Shown here piece after piece: positions 11,801-24,894 of a stretch of DNA of 64,000 bases. The translations under genes and the position numbers were made by a program. The DNA comes from Macrothele yani (Eukaryota > Arthropoda > Arachnida > Araneae > Macrothelidae): NCBI GenBank assembly GCA_039090855.1, contig CM076997.1, positions 169,166,709-169,230,708 of the forward strand. The letters run 5' to 3'. How positions within the stretch are numbered: the first letter of the stretch is position 1; every line of letters begins with the position of its first letter. The notes under the pieces are model-generated. The model saw only the letters and a list, made by a program, of their open reading frames with translations, searched no databases and was not told where the DNA came from.

Positions 11801-14800
11801 CAGTAGGAGTAGCAACCAAACTTATGCATAGATTTTTTTGTCATAATTAATGTGGGGGAGTCCTGGCAGTGACTTGACATTTTTGTTTTGTTTTGTTTTT
11901 TGTTACTGTAAAGTAAGAAGAGATTTTTCCAGGTAACTGACCGAAATCAGTGTATTGTGAAAAAAAAAAAGAAAAATTTAAAATGTCACTCTTAACCATC
12001 TAAATTAAATTGTAAAGAGCATCTAGCTCAAGGTCAAACATGTAACAGATATGCACATCGAGCATTAAGCTCTTAACACTCTTTGAGTGAATGATCACAT
12101 CCTTTGATGATTTTGTAAGGCAGGCTGGTAACTTAACTGTGCCACTTACCTCCCTCTTCCTCTAAACCACACAGGTGAGAACTACTTGGTTTGCAGACCA
12201 GGGTTTCTGAGAGGATCATTTAGGACTGTTAACATACTCTGAACTCTAAAAATCATAGCTTAATTCTTTTTTATTTGGCCTAGCCACCAAAAGTTTCCTT
12301 GTATTGAGTTGGTTTCCAACATGTGCATGGGAGCACAAAAGAAATTTTTAGTTAACCTGGAACATATGTTTAATCAAATTATTTTGTGTCGCATGTGAAT
12401 TTCTCTTGTCGGTGGTGGTGGAATCACCTTCCATTTACTGGGAGTTTTTTTGGATCGTACCTTGGGTGTTACTCGTTAATAAAAAAAAATTCTTAATTGG
12501 GGTCCCTAGATTGATCACCTGCCTTTTTCTTCTTTTTAAAATTGTTGTAATATTTGCATTTTTTTTAAGTAAGTTCATCATCATAATATAATATTATTTG
12601 TTAAACACCAAACCACATCGTATCAAGAGAAATCTATGCTCCATCTAACTTCCATTTTGGGGAAATTTTTGAAATTTTACATCCACCTTCAAGCTGAAAT
12701 ACAAATATTTATGGAATAAAATTATATTAAATAACACTGGGCAAAATACCACCTCCCTCCTCTACCAAAAAAAAATATATATATCTTCAGCTTTTCAGCA
12801 ATCTCATGAGCAACCTAATCAACGATGAAAAGGGCGAAATTCCTCGAACCCATGGAAGAGTCTCGTGCCTGAAGATTACCGGAAAATTTTTACTTTCCTC
12901 TACCTTCATTTTTGGAAACTGTTGAATACAGTTTCATGCTGAAATACAAATATTTATGCAATAAAATAGTATTTAAACACAAATACTATTTATAATGGCT
13001 CACCAGAGTAAGGCAAAAGATAGGAAGGAGAAGGTGGAAAAGCATGAATTGACTTTTTGGAAAGATAGGAAGAATTTTGGAAGTACATGAGAATTACGAA
13101 AAATAGGGGAAACAAAGTTGAAAGCTGTGTAAATAATAGGATCGGGGAAATGATATGGGAGCCCAATGAGTTAAGTGAAAGATGGGGTGGCCGCCCCGGT
13201 GGCGCAGTGGTCTAAGCGATGGCTTCTGATCATTCGCACGGAAGGAGTCCGGGTTCGAATCCCGGTGACGCATGGATGTTGTGTTTGTCTTACGGCACTG
13301 GCTCTCTCCCTTCCCTGCAACCAGTGGCCCTAAATTAGGGACGGGCGACTGATTATAGCCCATTGAGTTGTTCACGGTGGTCGTTAAACCTCCAATAAAA
13401 AAAAAAAAAAAAATGGGGTGAATACTTCTGCGAGTTATTCGATCAGGAAAGCAAAGGTGATTCTGAGGCAGAAGCAGATGATGTCACAGTGAAGGATGGA
13501 AACACGGGAGGGATCTCAAGAGAAGAGAAGCGATGTGTAAAGCTCCAAAATCTCTTCAGAATGGTAAGGCTCTAGAAGTTGATGGCTAAACGGCCGAGAT
13601 ATTGAAATATGGTGGTGACCCAGTAATTAATTGGTTAACTGAAATTTGTCAGCTGTGCTGGGAGTTGGGAATGGTCCCTCAGGATTGGAAAGATGCTATC
13701 ATTGTTCCCTTGTATAAGGGAAAAGGTGATCAGACTGACTGCAAGAACTATCGTGGTATTAGTCTACTGAGTGTGCCAGAGAAAGTGTTTGGTACGGTCG
13801 TTATTGAAAAAATACGGGGTCTTACATCAGAGAAAGTGTCGGATGTTCAGAGTGGTTTTATGCCTGGTAAAGGCTGCACTAACCAAATTTTTGCATTACG
13901 CATAATGATTGAAAAGTATCTGGCTGTTGGTAAGAAAGTTTTTGCTGCCTTTATAGATTTAGAGAAAGCTTATGATCGAGTAAATAGGACACTTTTGTGG
14001 AAGGTATTGAATGAATATGGTGTTACTAGGAATCTACTTAACAGTGTAAAAACCATGTATGCTGGCAGTAGAGCTTGTGTACGAGTAAATGGTGTTTTAT
14101 CAAAATGGTTTTCTATTGGTGCAGGAGTTGTTGTGTAATGTCACCCTGGCTGTTTAATATATTTATGGATGCATGCATGTGTGATGCCAAAATAGATAAT
14201 AGTGGTTTTTGCTTTGGTGATATCCGTGTGTGCAGATTGTTGTATGCTGATGCCACTGTCCTGTTGGCAGAGAGCAAATGTGAGTTGCAGAGTATATTGT
14301 CTCGGATGTGCGAAGTTTTTAAGAAATTCCAACTTAGTGTAAATAAGGGAAAAACTAAAGTTATGGTTTTTTAGTGAGGAACTGGTAGTACTGAATGTAA
14401 TATATGTCTAAATGGCACAGTGATTGATCAGATGAATGAGTTTGTGTATTTAGGAAGCATGTTTGACAGAGAGAACAAATTGGATGGTGAAATTAGTAGG
14501 CCAGTGAATTCTTCATTGAAAGTCATGGCTGCTTTTTGGAGTGTTTCACAGGAATGATGGGTTCTCAAGAAAATTTCGCATGGCTGTATATGAAAGTGTA
14601 ATTGTTCCTACTCTAAGGTATAGCAGTGAAACCTGGGTACTACAGAAGAAACATAGAAGTAATTTGTGTACTGGAGAAATGCGTTACTTACGGGGAGTTT
14701 GTGGCAAGACACGTTCTGATTGTGTGAGGAATGAAGATGTGTTGCAGCTGTGTAATGTGAAGCAAAATGTTGTTAGCAAGGTGGAGACTAATATGCTTCA

Positions 14801-17800
14801 GTTGTTTGGCCATGTTGAAAGAATGAGTGATGAGATGCTTGCTAAGAAAATATTTTTAGCCCAAGTGGCAGGAAGGAAAGGTAGAGGAAGGTCAAGGAAG
14901 TCATGGGAGGATCAGATTCAGGAGTGTCTGCATGAGAAAAAGATTATGAGTATGAAGTATAGAAGATCTTGTGTACGGCGTGTGATGGATGTCAGTGAAG
15001 CCCAAGTTGTATGTCAAGATCGCTGTAAATGGAGAAGTTTGATACGGCAACAGTAAGTAAAAATTATCTGATAGTTTGTATTTCTTTGTGGAGCTAACCT
15101 CTGAATATCAAAGAACAGCTTAGTGATATCTATCTATCTTAAATGCAATACTAGACAGAGAGAACAATGTAAGAAAAAGAAATTATGATTATGGCAAAAA
15201 AAAATTCACTGAATTTAGCTTCTGTTTCCAAAAGCTTTGAAAGAGGAAATAGCATCACCAGACAGAAAACACTAGACACTGCACCCCCCCTAAAAAATTC
15301 TCAAATTTTGCATCGATCTTTAGAATGACCCACACAACGATCAAAACATGGAAATCTGCAAATCCGTGCATTTACCTCATGCCTGTTTTAATATTTCTAG
15401 CATCGTACAAGTAACTGCTGTTTTCAAGAACATTAAACTGAATTTACCTCTTCCAAAATAAAGCAAAAAAATGTCTGAAATTTCAGTATGCAATTTCCTG
15501 ATTTAGTGTAGTTAAGTGTACAATGAGACAAACAAGTAAATCATCATCACATTCAATAATCATTGGACTATATTTGAAAAATCTCAATTTAAAATACTGG
15601 TAAAAAAAGAAAAATGCCACATTTAAATATCAGTATGGCACATAGATGTCATAATTTCTACTGTTTCTCATGCAGGTGTTCTTCAGAAAACTAGAAAAGT
15701 ACATCCCCCTGGAACAAGAATGTAGTTTTCAAGTTTTGTGACAAATGGCCACATGGGAAACAGTAGACTGGCATCTATGTGCTGATAATGATATTTGAAG
15801 ATGCCTTTCATGTAATTGTGAAGAATTATTCCTTTAGTGGATATGCTTCCCATTGACATCAATGAAATGCCACATTATTAATCTGATACTTACATTAAAC
15901 TTGCATGGCTTGCCTTGCCAATAACTTCAGATGAATCTGTTTTCTTTACACAAAATGCATTTGTGCCATTACAAGAATCATTGACTAATCCTCCACAAAT
16001 GTTGAAAATATATGTGATGTTGGAAATCCCCTTCTTCACTTCATAAAAACCTGAAAAATACATTTTAAACAGAAAATCTATTAGTAGAGCACTTGTCTAT
16101 TAAACAAAAAAGCAGTTTATTCATACAGATTACAAACACATGAGGAGACAGCCTTCATTCTTGTCTTATTTCAGACTTCTTACCAGTACTCCCCCCCTGC
16201 AGTGAAAAAGACTGTGATGGACTTACAACAGCTAGCCTTTTTTAAGTCAACAAACAAATATCCTGTACTGCATAAACCCTGATGCCTTATAAAACTATAT
16301 ACAGATGAACCTGTATATAATGAAGTTGAAGAGAGAGTCAAAAACATTCAACATATGTAAACTTTGTTGTAACACGACAGATCAGAAAAGGGAAACTTTT
16401 GGCATATTACATTATGTCAAAAGTTGCCCTTAAAACAAGTGAACCATACAGAGTTTTTCAATTAATAAAAGGTAAATAATGTTAAAAATAATAATTTAAA
16501 AGGGAATAATAATTAAAAAGAACAGCTGGCAATAAAAATGTGAGTGAGATCCTGCAGTAAGCAAAATATTCAATTAATGTAAAAATAAAAGTAACAACCA
16601 ACAGTTTTAAATTTTACCTGTTACATTTTACTTGCTGTTTACACAACATTACACTGGAAACATGAGTCAGTTGCTTGTTTTGTGTTTGTCATAATAGCTG
16701 TTTTGGATGTATTCCAACTTCCTTTTACATGATTGTTGAGATGTTTTTAGATACAAAGTGCTCTTTTAGGATTTTCTAAATATGGATTAAGAAATAGAAA
16801 GGTGGAGAGAGAAAGGGATAAAATACAATATTTTCCCAAGAGATGTATGCCTGAAAAGCAGGGGAGTGGGAAGTAGTAAAAAATAACTGAAACATTCCTG
16901 TTTTCATGCAAAATGACCAGCCTGTAAAGAGTTGTCAACAGCAGGCCTCAGTTTTTCAGTGAGTGAGGAAGGGGTGAAAGCTGGGTGAATATCTCTTACT
17001 TTGTTTACTGCTAACCTAGCTGAATTTTGATATATGTGAACTGACCAAATATTGTTCATCATATGCAGTTAGATAACAAAGGAGAGTATTACGAAGTTCA
17101 GGGACCTAAAAACAAACTTCGGTTTATGCAAGCTCATAATATGTGGGTTCGACCGTATTATCTCAGCATTCCTTACATCTCGCCTGAAAGCAGTTTTTTT
17201 TTTTTTTAACTACCATTCTAATCTCCTTACTCTACATACCACAGTAAAACTTGCAATGAAACTAATTAGGGTGTCCTAGTTATTATTACAATCCTTTGGT
17301 TCTCTTATTAAAAACTGGTATTTTAACTAACTTCTAGCATTCATCAGAAACCAAACCAGTTTCCTACACTGTCTTAATGATTCTGTGTAACCACAGAACA
17401 CTGACTGCTCTACTATATTTATGCAATTCCAGATTAATTTCATTATGAGCTGCAGCATTGCTACTTCCCAGGGAAAAGGCAGAATTTCATACTTTGCAAG
17501 CACCTATAAGTTATCTTGTTCTTACAGCTATCAATCATTACTGACATCTGTTGCCAGTAATTGTTTGTTAGCACCAGGGTTTTCACTCAGCAAGTTTTCA
17601 AATTACTCATTCCATGTGCATAATGTATCATCCCCTGGCAAAAACTGCCCACCTTTGTCCAAGAAATTGTGGGTAGCAGACTTTCCACTCTTTCACTTGC
17701 ATGTTTAACAAGACTTTACATAATTACTTCTAGAACTGTTTGGTATTTAAATACCTTTTCTGGGTAATTCACAAAATTTGTAGAGGTGCCTTTCTTTCTC

Positions 17801-20800
17801 TGTTTCTTCTTTTTTATCACTTTGACTTTGGGCATACCATTTTTTCTTTTTTATATAAGGCTTATTGAAAATCAAAGTTATTTGTTTGCCTCTGAATCTA
17901 ATACCAGCAGTGTGTAAACCTGTGGCAAAAAGCTTAAATATTTCCTTGCAGACCAAACTGTCTGTCCTCCAACCGAGGACAGATGATTTTGTCACACCAC
18001 CCGCTTCAGCATTCGGCAGTCACGCTCTGTCAGTTTATGTGGTCTATGAAGTCATGATTGAGCTGTTGTTGCTCTTAGGTATTTCCACTTCACAATAGCA
18101 TCACTTGCAGTTGATGGGGGCAGCTGCAGAAGAGGCAGAAATTTTCCAAACTGACTCATTGCTAAGATGACATCCTGTCACAGTGCCATGCTGAAAGTCC
18201 CTGGGCTCTGTTCTTTATTGTTCGTGCTTGTCTATGATGTTTGCCAGACCACATGAATCTTTTTATACCTGTATGGGCAATGATTGTGACAAATCCACTA
18301 CTCAAAAGGGATGTCCGGATACTTTGGATCATATAGTGTACATTTGAACAGGTACAAAAGTAAATAAATTGACAAGATAGAATAGAATGACAATGGTTTA
18401 AAAGAGATTGCTTCCAAAACTCTTCTCTTTGTACATGCCAGAACATCAGTCCAAGATTCCTCTTGTAAGCAAAGATTGCTTTCTTTGCAGCAAGTTGCAC
18501 AGCCATATTTGTCTTCTGTTTACTGTGAAGCTTAAGAGCATTAATTGATTTTTTTTTCTTTCTGCTGATAATATTTTTCCTTTCTGTTTCTTCATTATGG
18601 AATCTTTTTTATGTGCTCTCAGATTTCTGCTTCTACCAAATCATCTTTTTAAACAGAAGAACTGAACTGAACGGCAGACTTATTCTGTGCATCACAATTT
18701 GTACAGCCAAATAGGCTTTGGAGTTCATTCTTCCTGACTTTGTCTATAAGTTCATCCATCGTGCTCAAAGAACTTTCAACCTGAGGGTTATGAAAATGTG
18801 ATAACCAAGGCTTTCACTATCTTACCAAGGCTTTCACTATCATGGTGTACTTGGAGATCATGCATCAATTCACACTGTTACTAACTTTGTCACTCATGTT
18901 TTCATAAATTTTTGCATCCCTTTTCAAGCTGAAATGCACATATTTAATAGGAAAAAATGGCATTTTACAACAATACAAGGCAGATGAAACATCGTAAAAA
19001 AACAAAAAAGAAATTACAAACTTACTGGAGAAAGTGTTCACTCCATAACTTCCATTTATGAAAATTCTCACCTCAATTTTCAAGCTGAAAATGTGGACAT
19101 TTACGGAAAAGGTGCCTTTAAACAATGATACAGCAAAAGAAAAAGAAATTACAACCACAGAAAAATACAAACATTTAAGTCTCTTTCTCAAAGCACAAAT
19201 TTGAAGCAAGGGTTTTTCTATAAAACGAAACCCCACATTCTCTCCCCAATTACCACAAAACTTTTCTTCGGTTTTACATTGATCTCAAGAAAGATCCAAG
19301 TGATTAAAAAAGGAAAAAAAAAAAAAAAAAAAAAAAGGAAAAATTCCATGAATCTGCAGAAAAATCTCACGCTTGATACACACTATATAATTGGAAGTTA
19401 TGATGAAATAACACCCATTTAAATTTCTGTTAAAGTAGACACCTTTCACATAACAATTTGCCTATCATTCATCAACATGTCGTTCACAGGATATATTGAT
19501 GAATAATAGACAGACAAAGGAAGGTGCTGAGTAAATATGGTATCACTGGGAATTTACTCAATAGTGTGAAAGCCATGTATGCTGGCAGTAAAGCATGTGT
19601 ACAAGTAAATGATGTTGTATCGAAATGGTTTTCTATTGGAGCAGGAGTCAGACAAGGTTGTGTAATGTCACCATGGCTGTTTAATATATTTATGGATGCG
19701 TGCATGGGTGATGCCAAGATGGACAATACTGGTTTGTGTCTTGGTAATGTCTGTGTGTGTAGATTGCTACATGCTGATGACACAGTCCTATTGGCAGAGA
19801 GCAAAAGCGAGTCGCAGAGTATGCTGGCCTGGATGTACGAAGTTTGTATGAATTTCAAACTGAGTATAAATCAGGGAAAAACCAAAGTTATGGTTTTTGA
19901 GCTAGGAAATTGTTAGTACTGAATGCAGGATAGTCTAAATGGCACTGTTATTGATTAGGTAAATGAGTTGTATATCTGGGAAGCATGTTTGATAGAGAGA
20001 CATGCATACATACATACATACTATATACATACAAATCATTAAGCTGTTCTCTGAGATTCAGAGGTTAGCTCCTCAAAGAAAGATCATGTGCCAAACACAC
20101 ATTTAACTGATAGAACTAAAATTTACTTACTGTTGGTGTATCAAATGTCTCCATTTACAACGATCTTGGCACACAGCTCGAGTTTCATAACACCCATCAC
20201 ACGCCGCACACAAGCCCTTTTGTACTTCACACTCATGATCCTTTTCTCAAGCAAACATTCCTGAATCTGGTCCTCCCATGATTTCCTTTGCCTTCCTCTA
20301 CCTTTCTTTCTTGCCACTTAGGCTGCAAAAATTATCTTAGTCAGCATCTCATCACTCATTCTTTCAACATGGCCAAACCACCCTGCACCTTACTAACAAC
20401 ATTTTGCCTCACATTACACATCTGCAACAGCTCTTCATTCCTCACACGATCAGCGCTTGTCTTACCACAAAACCACCGTAACGCATCTCCCCAGCACACA
20501 AACAACTCCTATGTCTTTTCTGCAGAACCTAGGTTTCACTGATGTACATCAGAGTAGGAACAATTATGCTTTCATACACAGCCATTCAGGACTTTCTTGA
20601 GAACCCATTATTCCTGTGAAATCCTCCTAAGGCAGCTATGACTTTCAAAGAAGAATTCACTCGTCTATTAATTTTTCCATCTAATTTGTTCTCTTTGTCA
20701 CACATACTTCCTAAATATACAAACTCATTCACTTGGCCAACCTCTGTGCCATTAAGGCTTATTTATAAGGCTTATCTTGCATTCAGTTCCTCACTCAATC

Positions 20801-23800
20801 CATAACTTTGGTTTTCTCCTAATTTATACTCAGTTTAAATTTCATACAAACTTCATACATCTGGAACAACATACTCTGCAACTTTGAAGTCTGCCAACAG
20901 GACTGTGTCATCAGCATAGAGCAATCTGCACACACACATATTACCAAGACACAAACACGTATTATCCATTTTCACATCATGCATTCATCCATAAATATAT
21001 TAAACAGCCAGGGTGACATTACACAACCTTCACTGACTCCTGTACCAATAGAAAACCATTTTGATAAAGCACCATTCACTCGTACACAAGCTCTACTTCC
21101 AGTGTACATGGCTTTCACGATTTCTAGTAATACCATATTTATGCAGTACCTCCCACAGAAGGGTCCTATTTACTATGTCATAAGCTTTCTCTAAATCTAT
21201 GAAGGCCACAAACACTTTTTTACTAACAGACATATATTTTTCAATCATCATGAGTAAAGCAAAAATTTGATTAGTGCAGTCCTTACCAGGCATAAAGCCA
21301 CTCTGCACATCCCACACTTTCTCTGATGAAAGACTCCGTATCCTATCAATAACAATATTTCCAAATACTTTCCCTGGCACACTCAGCAAATTATACCACG
21401 AAAGTTCTTGCATTCAGTCTGATCACCCTTTCCCTTATACAAGGGAACAATGTTAGCATCCCTCCAATCCTGAGGGACCATTCCTAGCTCCCAACATAAC
21501 TGGCAAATTTCAGTTAAGCAGTCAATCACAGATTCACCACCATATTTTAGCATCTCAGCAGATATGCCATTTACTCCCGAAGTCTTACCATTCTGAAGAG
21601 ATTTTAGAGCTTTACACACCTCTTCTCTTGAGATCCCACCAATGCTTCCATCTCTCACTATGACATCATCTGCTTCTGTCACAGCATCATCTTTGCTTTC
21701 AAGACCTAATAAATCACAGAAGTACTCGCCCCATCTTTCACTTAGCTCATTGTGCTCCCATATCGTTTCTCCAAACCTATTCTTTACACAACTTAGAAAT
21801 CTATATCCCCTATTTATCCTATGTATTATGTACTTCCAGAATGTTTTTCTATCTTTCCAAAAAGCCAAATCGTACCTTTCCTCCTTTTCCTGCCTATTTT
21901 TTGCCTTACTCTGGCAAACCAGCTTTGCTGCCTCACGCTTCTTACAGCGATATTCATCCTCTGAGACTCTACCTTGCAACATCCCCAAGTATGCTTCCTT
22001 CTTTCTCTTTACTGATTCTTTAACACCACTGTTCCACCAAGCATCACATTTAAAGCTACCCACTGTTGCAGTATCAAAGAGCTCTTCAGCGGCAGCAACA
22101 ATGCAGTTCTTAAAACATGTCCACTTCTTTTCTACATCCCTTTCGCATGCCTTCAACTCATTCAGATGTTCACTGAGTAAACAGAGTAATGCTGATGTTA
22201 TTCAGACAGCCTTTCAACCTTTATTCTTTTCATTGTAGGCATTTTCTTATACCTCCTTCTCCAACCAACATTCAGTTTCACTAGTGACATTAACAGGTGA
22301 TGATCAGAGCCAATATCTGCACCTCTCATTACATGCGTATCAACAACTAAGTGTTTCAGACCCTGATCATAAACAACAAAATCTATTACGCTCTTTAATC
22401 CGAGAGTACGATTTTCCAAAGTGTATTTGTGGATATACTTTTGGTTGAAAACCATAATTAGATACCCACAATCCATTTTCGATGCTGAGTTCAATTAATC
22501 TTTCACCATTATCATTCACACCAGGATCATTAAACTTACCCACAATGTTATCAGAAATTCCATTCTGCACATACTCTACCATTGAAATCCCTCACTATTA
22601 TAACTTTCCCTTTAGCACCAAACTGGCTCAAAACAGCTTTTAGCTCATTCCAGAAATCTTCCTTCCTATCAGAAGATTCTGAGTCACAAGGAGCATACAC
22701 TACAATAATTACTGATATCTGAAATTTCACTTTCAAACAAATCCAGAGAATTCTTTTGCTTTTGCAGCTACAGTGAATTAAGTTGTTCTTCATCTTTTCA
22801 CTTAAAATCACACCTACCAGCCAGTCCTCTCACATTATTCAACACTCCAGACCACACACTCACTGTTCCATTCATTTCATCTATCCCAATTTCTTTCTTT
22901 TTAGTTTCACTTACACACAGCACATTCAATCTATACTTATTAATTTCTTGAATCACATCATTTATCTTTCCATGGTGGACCATCCTTCTTAAGTGTGGTA
23001 GGTCCACCATATCCCACACTTGAGTCCTTTTTTAGTTTTATTTGAGTCTTTGTAATCAGGTAATTACATCAGTGCGGGGGATTAGCCCACAGCAGATGGT
23101 TCCAGTTGGTCATTCAACCTAAGGGTTCTGGAACATAACCCAGTGAGTTGGAGTCTTTTCACCAACAATGTCACACACAATTAGCTGGTACCTCTCCAAG
23201 ATTCAAAGAGACCCTAGTTGGTGTTTTGTGCGTTATTGTTGCCCATGGAGCACCTCAAGGAGGCAAACCCATCTCTCACCAAGATTGCCCACAGAAAGTA
23301 TGTTTGACAGAGAGAACAAATTAGATGGTGAAATTAGTAGGTGAATTAACTCTTCATTAAAGTGTAATTATTCCTACTCTGATGTACGGCAGTGAAACCT
23401 TGGTCCTGCAGAAAAGACATAAGAGTTGTTTGTGTGCTGGAAAGATGTGTTACTTATGGTGGGCTTTGGTAAGACACGTTCTGATCATGTGAGTGATGAA
23501 GATGTGTTGCAGATGTGTAATCTGAGGCAAAATGTTAGTAAGGTGGAGAATAATATTCTTAGGTGGTTTGGCCATGTTGAAAAAATGAGTGGTCACTATT
23601 TATTCAGCCCAAACGGAAAGAAAGAAAGGTAGAGGAAGACCAAGGAAATAATTTGAGGACCAGATTCGGGAATGTCTGCATGAGAAAAAGATAAAGAGTA
23701 TGAAGTACAAAAGGTCTTGTGTGCGGCGTGTGATGGATGTCAATGAAGCTCGAGCTGTGTGCTGATATCGCTGTATTTGGAGACGTCTGATACAGCAACA

Positions 23801-24863
23801 GTGAGTTCTTTCTGTGAGGAGCTAACCTCTGAATATCAGGGAACAAGTTAGTGATATGTATGTATGTATGATAGACAGACTTGTACCCATCACAGCTTGG
23901 TGCACCTGCCCAGGTTAAGAAGCATTGCCTTGGCATCCTGCACCACATGCTATACATCATCCATTCAGTGCAAGTAGTAGTCTCATCACACCACCGTGAC
24001 GTACCTGAAAACCTTAGGTTGCGGTTCTGGAAAATAAAAAATTGTACAGTTGCTAAACAAACAGGCAGTGGATGTACTTCATGCATATTCTGCTGGTACT
24101 CTGAACTTTAAAAAAAAAAAAAACATGCTGGCCTGCATACATAGAAATATTTCTTCAGGTTGTGTATGTGACAGATTTACAATCTTATCTATTTTCATTT
24201 AGATGCACCTTATATTTCAGTTCAAAACACAAAGATAGTAAATTGTTTTTTTAATTCAATTAAACAGTGTCATAGACAACAGTTATTACAATTCTTTTAG
24301 ATGACATTACAATTCAGAACCTTTTATATTCTGACACACCATGTTACATTTGTCTCTCTCTTAGTGTATCAAGACAAGAAAAGCTTACACACATTACACA
24401 TTTCTAGTAAAAATTAATAAGACAGAAATACCTTGATCTTTTTTGAGAGGACTAAGGTCAAGATCTATTCCATTTATTTCTTTTGTGAATCTGCATGTTG
24501 TTAAATTTCCTTTTAGCATGGACTCAGGGCAGGCATATTCAGTTTCCCATTCTATTACATACTGGCAATTGACATCAGAAATAAGCTTAGGAAGCCGGTT
24601 CTGAAACACAAGCATGGAACAATTTTCAGATCTGTACATCAGTAATTCCATTTCAAATCATTCAGCATTTTATACAAATACACACTTACTCATTTCTAAT
24701 CTTGATGAAAACTGGTATACAGATGCATGCAAGATATGAATTCTCAAAATGTTTTCATATATATACATTGCCCTGGTATGTTCTGAGTAATGCACCACTA
24801 AAAATTTAGCGCACCTGTCATGCTCAAACTAAGAATGCATAATTTCTGTGCAGAGTTAAGCAA

Positions 24864-24894
<31 letters not shown>

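Larger units (their letters stand above)
12997..15130 (+). mobile_element. 5'-truncated LINE (family of 53805-57190)
   Basis: Matches the better copy from about its position 55275 onward and ends with the family's 3' tail GAGCTAACCTCTGAATATCA followed by short ATCT repeats. A SINE (13190-13412) is inserted in it. In the intron between exons 24432-24600 and 15894-16050. Confidence 0.9.
20001..23293 (-). mobile_element. Nearly full-length LINE inserted antisense into its own family
   Basis: Minus-strand copy about 3.3 kb long. The 3' tail with CATACATA repeats lies at 20001-20035, followed (inverted) by the conserved GAGCTAACCTCTGAATCTCA block. The 5' UTR at 23290-23040 matches 53815-54040. 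Order on the minus strand: 5' UTR, endonuclease, linker, reverse transcriptase, 3' tail. It is flanked by the duplicated target described at 19523-20000. Confidence 0.88.

Noticed and set aside
13190..13275. tRNA gene
   Set aside because: A and B boxes are present, but it continues into a SINE body with poly-A tail and target duplication inside a LINE.
21642..22238. 198-codon plus-strand ORF
   Set aside because: Antisense of the LINE linker and RT coding region; Ser/Phe-rich composition reflects the opposite strand.
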